Assembly: GCF_036116635.1 (NCBI RefSeq)
Contig: NZ_CP107995.1
Coordinates: 4,092,001-4,156,000 of the forward strand
Direction of reading: 5' to 3'
DNA from: Amycolatopsis sp. NBC_00345
Lineage (GTDB): Bacteria; Actinomycetota; Actinomycetes; Mycobacteriales; Pseudonocardiaceae
DNA length: 64,000 nucleotides
Shown: positions 1-6,856 of the stretch, in pieces
How positions within the stretch are numbered: position 1 is the first letter of the stretch
Layout: each line of letters begins with the position of its first letter
Notes under the pieces: model-generated
Database searches by the model: none
Seen by the model: only the letters and a program-made list of their open reading frames with translations
Told to the model about the DNA's origin: nothing
Translations under genes and position numbers: made by a program

Positions 1-674
1 AGCAACGCGTACTGGTCGGCGTACCCCGTGGAGGAGTCCTGCCGGCCGCACACGATCAGCGCCGGTTTCCGGTACGGCGGCCCGGTTTCCGGCGCGACGG
101 CGAGCGGCCAGCCCGGCGCCATCCGCAGCAGCGCCGCGCGGTCGGCCACGGCGAGGCCGGGCGCGACGTCGGCGCGGAACCGGGCCAGCGTCTCCGCGGA
201 CTGGACCACCGCGACGCCGGTGTACTCGGCCGCCTCCGCCGGATCCAGCCCGGCGATCAGTTCGGGATCGGCGCGGAGCACCACATGGCCGGGCACGACG
301 CGCCCGGCGTGCGGGACCGGCGGCCCGACCGGGCAGACCAGCGCGAGCCCCAGCACCTGCCCGGGCCGCTCCCGGGCGAGGCCGCGCGCGAGATAACCGC
401 CGTAAGACTCGCCGATCAGCAGGAACGGCTCGTCGCCGAACAGCTCGTCGACCAGCCCGCCCAGCGCTTCCAGCAGGTCGTCGGAGCCGCGGGCGCGCCC
501 GGCCGGCGAGCGCCCCATGCCGGGCAGGTCCGGGTAGATCCGGCGGTAACCGGGCCGGGTGGCGAAAACCGGCTCCAGGCAGCCGGTCATCAGCCGGTGG
601 TCGGGTGTCCAGCCGTGGACTGCCAGCACCGGGCGGCCGGTGCCGTGTTCGAGGTGGTGAAGGTCGGTGCTCAT
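1..674 (-). CDS. alpha/beta hydrolase, C-terminus cut by window edge
   Basis: Frame open from an ATG at 674 to the left edge (224 codons visible). It reads as an alpha/beta-fold hydrolase: an HGW oxyanion motif near residues 20-22, a DLPGMG turn near 49-54, and the nucleophile elbow GESYGG with Ser90. The catalytic His would lie beyond the window, so the gene is partial, not broken. A GGGGGAG stretch just before the ATG is a plausible ribosome site. Substrate cannot be told. It runs in the same direction as the Lrp-type gene upstream of it, with 129 bp between them in which I see no clear signal. Confidence 0.85.
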   Translation of the reverse strand, partial: MSTDLHHLEHGTGRPVLAVHGWTPDHRLMTGCLEPVFATRPGYRRIYPDLPGMGRSPAGRARGSDDLLEALGGLVDELFGDEPFLLIGESYGGYLARGLARERPGQVLGLALVCPVGPPVPHAGRVVPGHVVLRADPELIAGLDPAEAAEYTGVAVVQSAETLARFRADVAPGLAVADRAALLRMAPGWPLAVAPETGPPYRKPALIVCGRQDSSTGYADQYAL

Positions 675-803
675 CGCTCCCCCAGGTAGTCGTGACGTTG
701 ATCATCAGTACTACCCCACGCCACCGACAGTTTTCGCGAGATGAGCCGGAAACCCAGCAGTGGCAACACTTTCCCGCCGCAACGAGCGCACCACCAAGGA
801 CCC

Positions 804-1253
804 TCAGGCAGGCTTGCGCGGCCCCCGATACGGCAACGTCTGGCTGTAGACGACGTTGGTGGTCGTGCTGCCGAACTGCGCCAGCTCCCCCATCACCCGC
901 TCCAGGTGCGCCATCGAGGTGGCGGCGACCTTCAGCGTGTAGCAGTCGTCGCCCGTGGTGCGGACGCATTCGAGCAGCTCGGTGCGCTCGGCGAGCAGCT
1001 GGTGCAGCGGCTCGTGCCGGTTGCCGGGGTACTTCAGCCGCACCACGGCGAGCACGGCGAAGCCGACCTTCTCCAGGTCCACTTCGGCGCGGTAGCCGCT
1101 GATCACGCCGAGGGACTCCAGCCGCCGCACGCGCTCGGTGGTGGCCGAGGCGCTCAGGCTCACGCGTTTGCCCAGCTCCGTGAGCGGGAGCCGGCCGTCC
1201 TGCTGCAGCTCGGCGAGGATCGCCCAGTCGGTGTCGTCGAGAGTCTCGGCCAT
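804..1253 (-). CDS. Lrp/AsnC family transcriptional regulator
   Basis: 149 aa, the normal length of the family. The N-terminal winged HTH (about residues 8-55) holds the typical LxxLGKRVxLSxxxxxxRVRRLE recognition region, followed by GVISGYRAEVD and a C-terminal RAM effector domain with the usual GDDCYTLKV segment. Such proteins are octameric feast/famine regulators that bind amino acids or other small ligands. It is divergent from the F420-type oxidoreductase gene, and the 93 bp between them contains an 11-bp perfect inverted repeat (1266-1300), so autoregulation together with control of the neighbour is likely. The ligand is unknown. Confidence 0.92.
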   Translation of the reverse strand: MAETLDDTDWAILAELQQDGRLPLTELGKRVSLSASATTERVRRLESLGVISGYRAEVDLEKVGFAVLAVVRLKYPGNRHEPLHQLLAERTELLECVRTTGDDCYTLKVAATSMAHLERVMGELAQFGSTTTNVVYSQTLPYRGPRKPA

Positions 1254-1265
1254 CCCGGCAATCTA

Positions 1266-1300
1266 CCGGCAGATCCACGGCGTCAGCGCGGATCTGCCGG
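1266..1300. promoter_or_regulatory. probable Lrp/AsnC operator (11-bp inverted repeat)
   Basis: CCGGCAGATCC at 1266-1276 is repeated perfectly in reverse at 1290-1300 (GGATCTGCCGG), separated by 13 bases. It lies between the divergent Lrp-type regulator (start 1253) and the oxidoreductase (start 1347), just upstream of a promoter for the latter. Binding by the neighbouring regulator is inferred. Confidence 0.6.
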
Positions 1301-1310
1301 AAGGAGTCTC

Positions 1311-1339
1311 TTCACCGATCGGCGCCGCCCGGATAGCGT
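1311..1339 (+). promoter_or_regulatory. sigma-70-type promoter giving a leaderless transcript
   Basis: TTCACC (1311-1316) and TAGCGT (1334-1339) are separated by exactly 17 bases. The -10 box ends 7 bases before the GTG start at 1347, so transcription would begin at or next to the start codon. No Shine-Dalgarno sequence precedes that GTG, which fits a leaderless mRNA. Confidence 0.5.
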
Positions 1340-1346
1340 TTTTCCC

Positions 1347-2210
1347 GTGCGACTTGGTGTGAACATCCCGAACTTCGGCCCCGGCACCGACCCGGGTGTG
1401 CTGCGGGCGTGGGCCCAGACCGGCGAAGGGCTCGGCTACGACCTGCTGATGGTGTCCGACCACGTGGCGGTGACCCCGGACGTCGCCGCGCAGTACCCGG
1501 CACCGTTCTACGAGCCGTTCACCGCGCTGTCCTGGCTGGCCGGCGCGACGACCAGGGTCCGGCTGGGCACGACCGTGCTGATCGTGCCCTACCGGCACCC
1601 CCTGCTGACCGCGCGGATGGCGGCGAACCTCGCCGACCTCAGCGGCGGCCGGCTGGTGCTCGGGGTGGGCGTCGGCTGGGCGAAGGAGGAATTCACGGCG
1701 CTGGGGGTGCCGTTCGAACGCCGCGGAGCCCTGACCGACGAATACCTCACCACGATCCGCGCGGCGTGGGCCGACGAGCGGGACTACCGCGCCGGCCCCG
1801 TGCCGCTGTGGATCGGCGGCGGCAGCGACGCCGCGTTGCGCCGCGCCGTCCGGCTCGGCGACGCCTGGCACCCGCTCCGGTTCGAGCTGCCCTGGCTGCG
1901 GGACGCGGTCACGCGGCTCAAGGCGTACGCCGACGCCGCGGGCCGGCCGGTGCCCGGGCTGGCCCCGCGGATCGTCCTGCGGCTCACGGACGAGCCGCTC
2001 GAGCAGCGCCTGGCCGGTGAGGGCACCGTGGACCAGGTGGTCGGCGACCTCGAGCAGCTGCGCCTGGTCGGCGCCGCCGACGTGGTGCTCGACCCGTTCA
2101 CCGGTAACCCGGAGGAGACCCGGCGGCCCACCGCCGCCTGGCGGGCGCTCGCGACCGTCGCGGACGCCTGGAAAGCACACACCCAAGAACACACAGGGGA
2201 ACGACCATGA
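1347..2210 (+). CDS. LLM-class F420-dependent oxidoreductase
   Basis: 287 aa. I chose GTG 1347 because the family begins right at the VRLGVNIPNFG strand; the longer open frame upstream would cross the promoter and operator region. It shows the luciferase-like TIM barrel pattern: VSDHVAVTP near the N-terminus, then GTTVLIVPYRHP, an ARMAANLADLSGGR segment and GVGVGW. These enzymes use coenzyme F420 or FMN for hydride transfer or monooxygenation; which one applies cannot be told from sequence alone. The stop overlaps the start of the deaminase gene (ATGA at 2207), so the two are translated together. Probably controlled by the divergent Lrp-type regulator. Confidence 0.88.
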   Translation: MRLGVNIPNFGPGTDPGVLRAWAQTGEGLGYDLLMVSDHVAVTPDVAAQYPAPFYEPFTALSWLAGATTRVRLGTTVLIVPYRHPLLTARMAANLADLSGGRLVLGVGVGWAKEEFTALGVPFERRGALTDEYLTTIRAAWADERDYRAGPVPLWIGGGSDAALRRAVRLGDAWHPLRFELPWLRDAVTRLKAYADAAGRPVPGLAPRIVLRLTDEPLEQRLAGEGTVDQVVGDLEQLRLVGAADVVLDPFTGNPEETRRPTAAWRALATVADAWKAHTQEHTGERP

Positions 2211-2623
2211 CCCACGACCTGCTCCGCCACGCGATCGGGCTGGCCGCGAAGGCCCGCGCGAACGGCAACCCGCCGTTCGGCTCGCTGCTCGCCGCCCCCG
2301 ACGGGACCGTGCTGGCCGAAGCGCGGAACACCTCGGTCACCGACGGGGACATCACCGCGCACCCCGAGCTGAAGCTGGCGCGCTGGGCCGCGCGCGAGCT
2401 GGACCCCGCCACGGCCGCGAAAACCACGATGTACACCAGCTGCGAGCCGTGCGGGATGTGCGCGGGCGCGATCGAGCGCTCCGGCCTGGGCCGGGTGGTG
2501 TTCGCGCTCTCGACCGGGCAGCTGGGCACCCTGAAGCCCGCCGCCACGGGGGCGGGCTTCACGAAGGAGGGCCCGGCGTTGTTCGACGAGGCCAGGGTCC
2601 CCGTCGACGGTTATTACCGGTGA
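2207..2623 (+). CDS. nucleoside deaminase (CMP/dCMP deaminase fold)
   Basis: 138 aa zinc deaminase. The first zinc motif reads H52-P53-E54 (HPE in place of the usual HAE) and the second is P81-C82-G-M-C85, preceded by TSCE. An N-terminal NPPFGSLLA segment is typical of guanine/cytosine-type deaminases. The proton-shuttling Glu54 is present, so it should be active; whether the substrate is guanine, cytosine or a modified base is not decidable. It starts inside the stop codon of the oxidoreductase gene, which suggests one pathway, perhaps breakdown or salvage of a nitrogen heterocycle (inference). Confidence 0.88.
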   Translation: MTHDLLRHAIGLAAKARANGNPPFGSLLAAPDGTVLAEARNTSVTDGDITAHPELKLARWAARELDPATAAKTTMYTSCEPCGMCAGAIERSGLGRVVFALSTGQLGTLKPAATGAGFTKEGPALFDEARVPVDGYYR

Positions 2624-2670
2624 ATCCCCCCGATTACTTATTACCCACCCCTGGGCGCGGCACCGGAATG

Positions 2671-2832
2671 TCAGCCGCGGGTACTGATCAATTCTCTTTC
2701 CGGTGTTCCGTGCTCGGTCCGCCGGCGCACCGGAACGCACGCCAGGAGCAGGGAAACCGCCACGACGCCCAGGAGCACGTGGCCGGCGAGGGCACACAAT
2801 CCGCACAATGCGGTCCATAGGACGATCTTCAT
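2671..2832 (-). CDS. small single-pass membrane protein, unknown
   Basis: A 53-codon frame from ATG 2832 to TGA 2671. The product has a short positive start (MKIVLW), a continuous hydrophobic stretch to about residue 34 rich in Leu, Ala, Val and Cys, then an RRR stop-transfer patch and a polar tail ending LISTRG. That layout is typical of a real small membrane protein. TACACT lies 6 bases upstream of the ATG, which would give a leaderless mRNA; there is no convincing -35 or Shine-Dalgarno sequence. I do not recognise a family. Without it, 2624-3090 would be an unusually long gap. Confidence 0.45.
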   Translation of the reverse strand: MKIVLWTALCGLCALAGHVLLGVVAVSLLLACVPVRRRTEHGTPERELISTRG

Positions 2833-2962
2833 CAACCGAGTGTAGGGCGGCCCGGAATGGGCGGCGAAAAACTTGGGGAAGACTTAGGGTTTCGATCCTG
2901 AGACATTCCTTCACGCCGAAAACCCCGCCGATGGGCGGAACCCCGGGGCGATCCGGCTGCAT

Positions 2963-3015
2963 GCCCTGAAGGCCACCTTCAGGGTCCGCTACGCCCTCAA
3001 GGTGGCCTTCAGGGC
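2963..3015. repeat. dispersed palindromic element R1, copy 1
   Basis: Two 22-bp arms (2963-2984 and 2994-3015), complementary with one mismatch, separated by a 9-base loop. Each arm is itself a small palindrome (for example CCCTGAAGG-CCA-CCTTCAGGG), so the element can form either one long hairpin or a two-armed cruciform. Further copies are at 30844-30896 and 48394-48446, all with a 9-base loop. This copy lies in the gap before the 2H phosphodiesterase gene. Confidence 0.85.
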
Positions 3016-3090
3016 GCCCCGAGCCCGGGAAGTCCACAATGGACAAACCCCGGCCGGGCCCGGTTCCCGCGGGTAGGGGAGGATCGTCCC

Positions 3091-3612
3091 GTGCCCACTC
3101 CCGGAACCAGCGCGCTCGTGGTCGAGCTGCCCGCCGCCGAAGGACTGCTCGACGCCGCCCGCGCGGTGAACCCCGCGCTCGTGCGGCCGGGCCTGCCGCC
3201 GCACGTCACGGCGCTGTACCCGTTCCTGCCCGCCGCGCAGCTCACCGAGGAGGTCGACCAGGCCGTCGCCGCGCTCGCGCTTGAGCACGGCGCCGTAGAC
3301 GTGCGCCTCACGGAACTGGTCGTCACGGCCGGGTTCGTCGCGGCCGCGGCGCCCGCGCTGCAACCCCTGGCCGACGCCGTCTGCGGGCAGTGGCCGGACG
3401 TCCCGCCCTACGGTGGCCGGTTCGGCCCGCGGCCGCCGGTGCACCTGACCATCGCGATGGGCGGCACGGACGCCGAGGACCAGGCGGTGGCCGCGGCGGC
3501 GAAAGCACTGCTGCCCGTCTCCGGCCGCGCCGAGACGCTGCACCTGGTGGTCCTCACCGAGCAGGGCTGGCAGCTCCGGCTGACTGCTCCGCTCGGAACG
3601 CCCGCGCGATAG
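3091..3612 (+). CDS. 2'-5' RNA ligase / 2H phosphodiesterase family protein
   Basis: 173 aa, GTG start. Two HxT motifs define the 2H superfamily: H38-V-T40 (PHVTALYPF) and H118-L-T120 (VHLTIAMGG), spaced as in LigT/ThpR and related cyclic-phosphodiesterase folds. Members act on 2'-5' phosphodiester or cyclic phosphate bonds in RNA or nucleotides; the specific substrate is unknown here. Its last 59 bases overlap the 3' end of the membrane protein gene on the other strand, so the two messages are antisense at their ends. Confidence 0.8.
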   Translation: MPTPGTSALVVELPAAEGLLDAARAVNPALVRPGLPPHVTALYPFLPAAQLTEEVDQAVAALALEHGAVDVRLTELVVTAGFVAAAAPALQPLADAVCGQWPDVPPYGGRFGPRPPVHLTIAMGGTDAEDQAVAAAAKALLPVSGRAETLHLVVLTEQGWQLRLTAPLGTPAR

Positions 3613-4633
3613 CGCGCAGCCGCGCCACCTCGGCGGAGAACGCGGCGTCCCCGTCGGCGTCGGCGAGCGTCCCGGTCTCCGGCGGCGCTCCCGAGCGCGC
3701 CGTCCGCGCGGCCGCGTCCGGCGGCATCGACGGCGTGACCCCCGCGAGGATCAGCCCGTCGTTGACCTCGCTCATCGCCGTGAGCAGCCGCTCCCGGCCG
3801 GTGACGCCGGCGGCACCGAGCCGCACCACGTCCGGGAAGCGCCCGGTCAGGTGCTCCCGCAGCGGGCGCAACGCGGCGCGGGTGCGCGCGTCCCGGATCG
3901 CGCGGCCCGCGGCCGGCAGCGCGGGCATGGTCAGGCCGACCACGATCAGGAGCACCGAAACCGCCGGGAACCCGACGTCCAGCGAGCACTTGAGGTTCGA
4001 GAAGGCGCCGTGGCACGGGACGGCGACGGGGTGCGCCGAGTTCAGGTCCCCGATCACGGCGACGATCTTCCCGGCCAGGTAGGCCAGCGCGAACGCACAC
4101 GCCACGAGCATCACGCCGAGTCCCGCCCGCAGCGCGCCCGTGCCCGCGCGGATCGCCCCGGCCGACACGATCGCGATGTCCACCACCGCGAAGCCCAGAT
4201 ACAGCGTGTACACGAAGATGTAGACCACCAGCGTCGGGTTCGAGCGGTACAGCTCGTCGAACAGCCCGATCCCCCTCGGCAGCCCGGACGTGGCGAAGAA
4301 CGACGCCACCAGCACCACCAGCGCGACGGCGAGCGCGGCCTGCCGGCTCCGGCGGCGACGGTGCGCGACGCCGCCGATCTCCGCGACCGTGACCTCGATG
4401 CCGTACGCGGCCACCATCGTCGCCAGGTTCGACAACAGCCGCCCGAGGCTCGGGTAGATCCGGCTTTCGATCGCCTGCGCGCTGTCGGCCAGCAGGCAGA
4501 ACGCCAAGCCGAGCGCGATCAAGGTGGTCGCGAGGCCCGCGCCCGCGCCGGTGCGCCGGGCCCGCGACGCGCGCCAGAGCCCGGCGGCCACCGCGAGCAG
4601 GCCGACCCCGAAGAAGAGGACGTCGATCGCCAC
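3554..4633 (-). CDS. MAB_1171c-type multi-pass membrane protein
   Basis: 359 aa with about seven hydrophobic segments in the first two thirds (starting IDVLFFGVGLLAVAAGLW, then LATTLIALGLAFCLLA, LAVALVVLVASFFA and others), followed by a charged cytoplasmic tail of about 120 residues. This matches the actinobacterial MAB_1171c family (putative transporter, DUF6545-like tail), whose function is not established. It follows the ImmA-type protease gene after 7 bases and the XRE gene before that, so all three form one operon. GTG start at 4633. The C-terminus overlaps the convergent 2H phosphodiesterase gene. Confidence 0.72.
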   Translation of the reverse strand: MAIDVLFFGVGLLAVAAGLWRASRARRTGAGAGLATTLIALGLAFCLLADSAQAIESRIYPSLGRLLSNLATMVAAYGIEVTVAEIGGVAHRRRRSRQAALAVALVVLVASFFATSGLPRGIGLFDELYRSNPTLVVYIFVYTLYLGFAVVDIAIVSAGAIRAGTGALRAGLGVMLVACAFALAYLAGKIVAVIGDLNSAHPVAVPCHGAFSNLKCSLDVGFPAVSVLLIVVGLTMPALPAAGRAIRDARTRAALRPLREHLTGRFPDVVRLGAAGVTGRERLLTAMSEVNDGLILAGVTPSMPPDAAARTARSGAPPETGTLADADGDAAFSAEVARLRAIARAFRAEQSAGAASPAR

Positions 4634-4640
4634 CGGGCGC

Positions 4641-5234
4641 CTATCCGAGCAGCGACGCGAGCCGCCGCGCCTGGTCGGCGGACCGGCCGGACGCGCCGGG
4701 CCGCAGCGGCGCGACGCCGGCGGTGGCTTCGCTCATCAGCAGCACGGCGATCAGCTCGGCCTCGTATTCGTTGTCGTCGCTGGTCACGCGGGTGAGCAGG
4801 TGGGAGAGCAGGTGCGAGCTCAGGTCCGGCGCGACCGCCGCGGCCTCGGCCTTCGACATCAGGCAGACGCCCCGGTGCCCGCACAGCATGTGCGCGATCT
4901 CGTGGGCGATGATGTGGTCCTGGTGCAGCGGCGAAGTACCGGCGGTGTAAGCGATCAGGTCGTAGTCCGCACGCCGTTGCCAGGCCCCCGAGGGACGACC
5001 GGGCGCGTACTCGACGGCGACCAGGTCGATCTCCCGGCCGCGCCGTCGCTCCAGCAGGTCGACCCACGCGTTCATCGACCACGGGCGCGGCAGCGGGACG
5101 TCGCGCAGCAGGTCTCGCACGCGCGTCCGGGCGCGCGCTCGCAGGCTCGGGTCGATGACCCCTCCCGGTGCGATCGGCGGTTGGACCAGCCGGGTGCACT
5201 GGGCGCTGCTCGGTGTCCCGGAGGCGATCAGCAT
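4641..5234 (-). CDS. ImmA/IrrE family metallo-endopeptidase
   Basis: 197 aa. The zinc protease motif HEIAH is at residues 111-115 in the context DHIIAHEIAHMLCGHRG, as in COG2856 ImmA/IrrE proteins that cleave a partner XRE repressor. An N-terminal region of about 50 residues precedes the catalytic domain. It sits 11 bases after an XRE regulator and 7 bases before a multi-TM protein. By analogy with ImmR/ImmA and DdrO/IrrE, it may cut that regulator on a signal; the signal and the role of the membrane protein are not known. Confidence 0.88.
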   Translation of the reverse strand: MLIASGTPSSAQCTRLVQPPIAPGGVIDPSLRARARTRVRDLLRDVPLPRPWSMNAWVDLLERRRGREIDLVAVEYAPGRPSGAWQRRADYDLIAYTAGTSPLHQDHIIAHEIAHMLCGHRGVCLMSKAEAAAVAPDLSSHLLSHLLTRVTSDDNEYEAELIAVLLMSEATAGVAPLRPGASGRSADQARRLASLLG

Positions 5235-5245
5235 AGCGGGCGGGG

Positions 5246-5695
5246 CTACTCCGGCTTCCGCCCGCGACGGGACCGGTCGCGGCCCGCGTCGTAGCTGTTC
5301 AGCTGGTCCACCAGCGCGGTCACCGTCTCGCGATCACGCGGGGAAAGACGCATCGCGCGCTGGGCCAGGTCACGCGCTTCGGTGTCGCGCCAGGCCACCA
5401 CGTCGGCGACCTGGCCGTCGACGCGCTCGGCCACGTCGTCGTCGAAGAAATAGGTGACGGGCACGCCGAAGAACCGCGCCAGCGCCTGGATGTGCGAGCG
5501 CTTCGGGTCACGCCGCGCGCCCACCGCGAGCTGCTGGACGTGCGTGGCCGACATGCTCACGCCGGTCAGGTCGGCGACCCCCTGCGCGATCTCGCGATAG
5601 GAGTACGGCTTGCGGTCCGGCGGGTGCACGGTGGCGATCAGATTCGCCAGCCGCTCGGCGAAACTGCGCTCGCCCTCGTCCGGTGCCTCGGCCAT
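5246..5695 (-). CDS. XRE family transcriptional regulator
   Basis: 149 aa. I chose ATG 5695 over an upstream TTG at 5707. An HTH of Cro/CI type covers about residues 10-75 (SYREIAQGVADLTGVSMSATHVQQLAVG), then ALARFFGVPVTYFFDD, the usual end of this domain. The C-terminal half is helical and charged, ending in an Arg-rich tail. First gene of the XRE - ImmA - membrane protein operon and the likely target of the protease. The divergent gap upstream holds CGTGACG (5721-5727) and its reverse complement CGTCACG (5742-5748), a possible operator. Confidence 0.88.
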   Translation of the reverse strand: MAEAPDEGERSFAERLANLIATVHPPDRKPYSYREIAQGVADLTGVSMSATHVQQLAVGARRDPKRSHIQALARFFGVPVTYFFDDDVAERVDGQVADVVAWRDTEARDLAQRAMRLSPRDRETVTALVDQLNSYDAGRDRSRRGRKPE

Positions 5696-5753
5696 CAACG
5701 CCCCCAAACCGTCCTACGTCCGTGACGAGGTCGAGCATAACCGTCACGTAAAC

Positions 5754-5784
5754 TTGACACCAGCTGTCCACTCAAGGATACACT
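5754..5784 (+). promoter_or_regulatory. possible plus-strand promoter in the XRE/epimerase gap
   Basis: A perfect TTGACA (5754-5759) is followed after 19 bases by TACACT (5779-5784). The spacing is longer than ideal. Transcription would run toward the epimerase gene through the hairpin at 5823-5855. Confidence 0.35.
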
Positions 5785-5822
5785 CCGCACCGACGCCGTT
5801 AAGAAAACTAAACACGGTTCGT

Positions 5823-5855
5823 CCGCGTGTGGCCACTGGGGGTGGCCACACGCGG
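5823..5855. promoter_or_regulatory. strong 14-bp hairpin upstream of epimerase gene
   Basis: Perfect complementary arms (CCGCGTGTGGCCAC at 5823-5836 and its reverse complement at 5842-5855) with a 5-base TGGGG loop. No T-run follows on either strand, so it is not a standard intrinsic terminator. It could be a regulator-binding site or an mRNA leader structure. Confidence 0.5.
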
Positions 5856-5911
5856 CCGCCCGATCCGCTCCACCAAGGGGGCGCACAGGTCGCGCAGGTA
5901 GGTTGTCCGCC

Positions 5912-6856
5912 ATGTCACTCCCGAGCGGTCCAGACAGGACCTCCGTTGTGGTCACCGGCGGCAGCGGCTTCATCGGCCGCGCGGCCGTCCGCGCGTTCCG
6001 CGACCACGGTTTCCCGGTCACGGTCGTGGACCGGGTCCCGTACGAGACCACCGACGAAGGCGTCCGCGTGATCGTCGGCGACCTGCTCGACGCCGCCACC
6101 CGCGAAGCCGCGATCACCGCGGAAACCGCCGGAATCGTCCACCTCGCCGCGCTCACGTCGGTGCTGAAGTCGGTCGAACGCCCCGATGAGACGTTCACCG
6201 AGAACGTCACCGTGACCCACGAGCTGCTGGAGCTGGCGCGTAAGAACGAGGTGCCGCGGTTCGTGCTGGCTTCGACGAACGCGGTGATCGGCGACGTCGG
6301 CACGTCGACGATCACAGTGGACCTGCCGCCCCGGCCGCTCACTCCGTACGGCGCCACGAAAGCCGCCTGCGAAATGCTGCTGTCCGGCTACTCCGGCGCG
6401 TACGGCATGACCACCTGCGTGCTGCGGTTCACCAACGTCTACGGGCCCGGCATGTCCCACAAGGACAGCTTCGTCCCGCGCATGATGCGCGCGGCGCTGG
6501 CCGGCGAGGGCGTGCGTGTGTACGGCACCGGCGAGCAGCGGCGGGACCTCGTGCACGTGGACGACGTCGTGCGCGCGATCCTGCTGGCGTTCGAAAGCGG
6601 GTACAACGGCCGCGCGATCGTCGGCGCCGGGCACTCGGTTTCGGTGCTGGAGATGGTCGAAACGGTGCGCGAGGTGACCGGCGCCGAGCTGCCGGTGGAG
6701 CACGTCGCCGCGCCGGCGGGCGAGATGCCCGCGGTGCTGGCCGATGTCTCGGCGAGCGCGGAGACCATCGGCTTCACCCCGGCGATCTCGCTCGCCGACG
6801 GGCTGGCCACGGCGTGGAAGTACTTCTCGGAACTGGACCTGAAAGCGACCACGTGA
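5912..6856 (+). CDS. NAD-dependent epimerase/dehydratase (extended SDR)
   Basis: 314 aa from ATG 5912, preceded by TAGGTT seven bases upstream (possible leaderless -10). The Rossmann motif TGGSGFIG is at residues 15-22 and the active site is YGATK, as in UDP-glucose 4-epimerase-like enzymes; LRFTNVYGPG and a DLVHVDDVVRAI segment are also typical. It acts on nucleotide sugars; the exact sugar is unknown. The stop overlaps the GTG start of the glycosyltransferase gene (GTGA at 6853), so the two are coupled and the epimerase product may feed that transferase. Confidence 0.9.
   Translation: MSLPSGPDRTSVVVTGGSGFIGRAAVRAFRDHGFPVTVVDRVPYETTDEGVRVIVGDLLDAATREAAITAETAGIVHLAALTSVLKSVERPDETFTENVTVTHELLELARKNEVPRFVLASTNAVIGDVGTSTITVDLPPRPLTPYGATKAACEMLLSGYSGAYGMTTCVLRFTNVYGPGMSHKDSFVPRMMRAALAGEGVRVYGTGEQRRDLVHVDDVVRAILLAFESGYNGRAIVGAGHSVSVLEMVETVREVTGAELPVEHVAAPAGEMPAVLADVSASAETIGFTPAISLADGLATAWKYFSELDLKATT

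Noticed and set aside
2963..3015. R1, R2 and R3 as CRISPR repeats or attachment sites
   Set aside because: They are single, widely spaced palindromes without spacer arrays, cas genes, integrase genes or tRNA neighbours.
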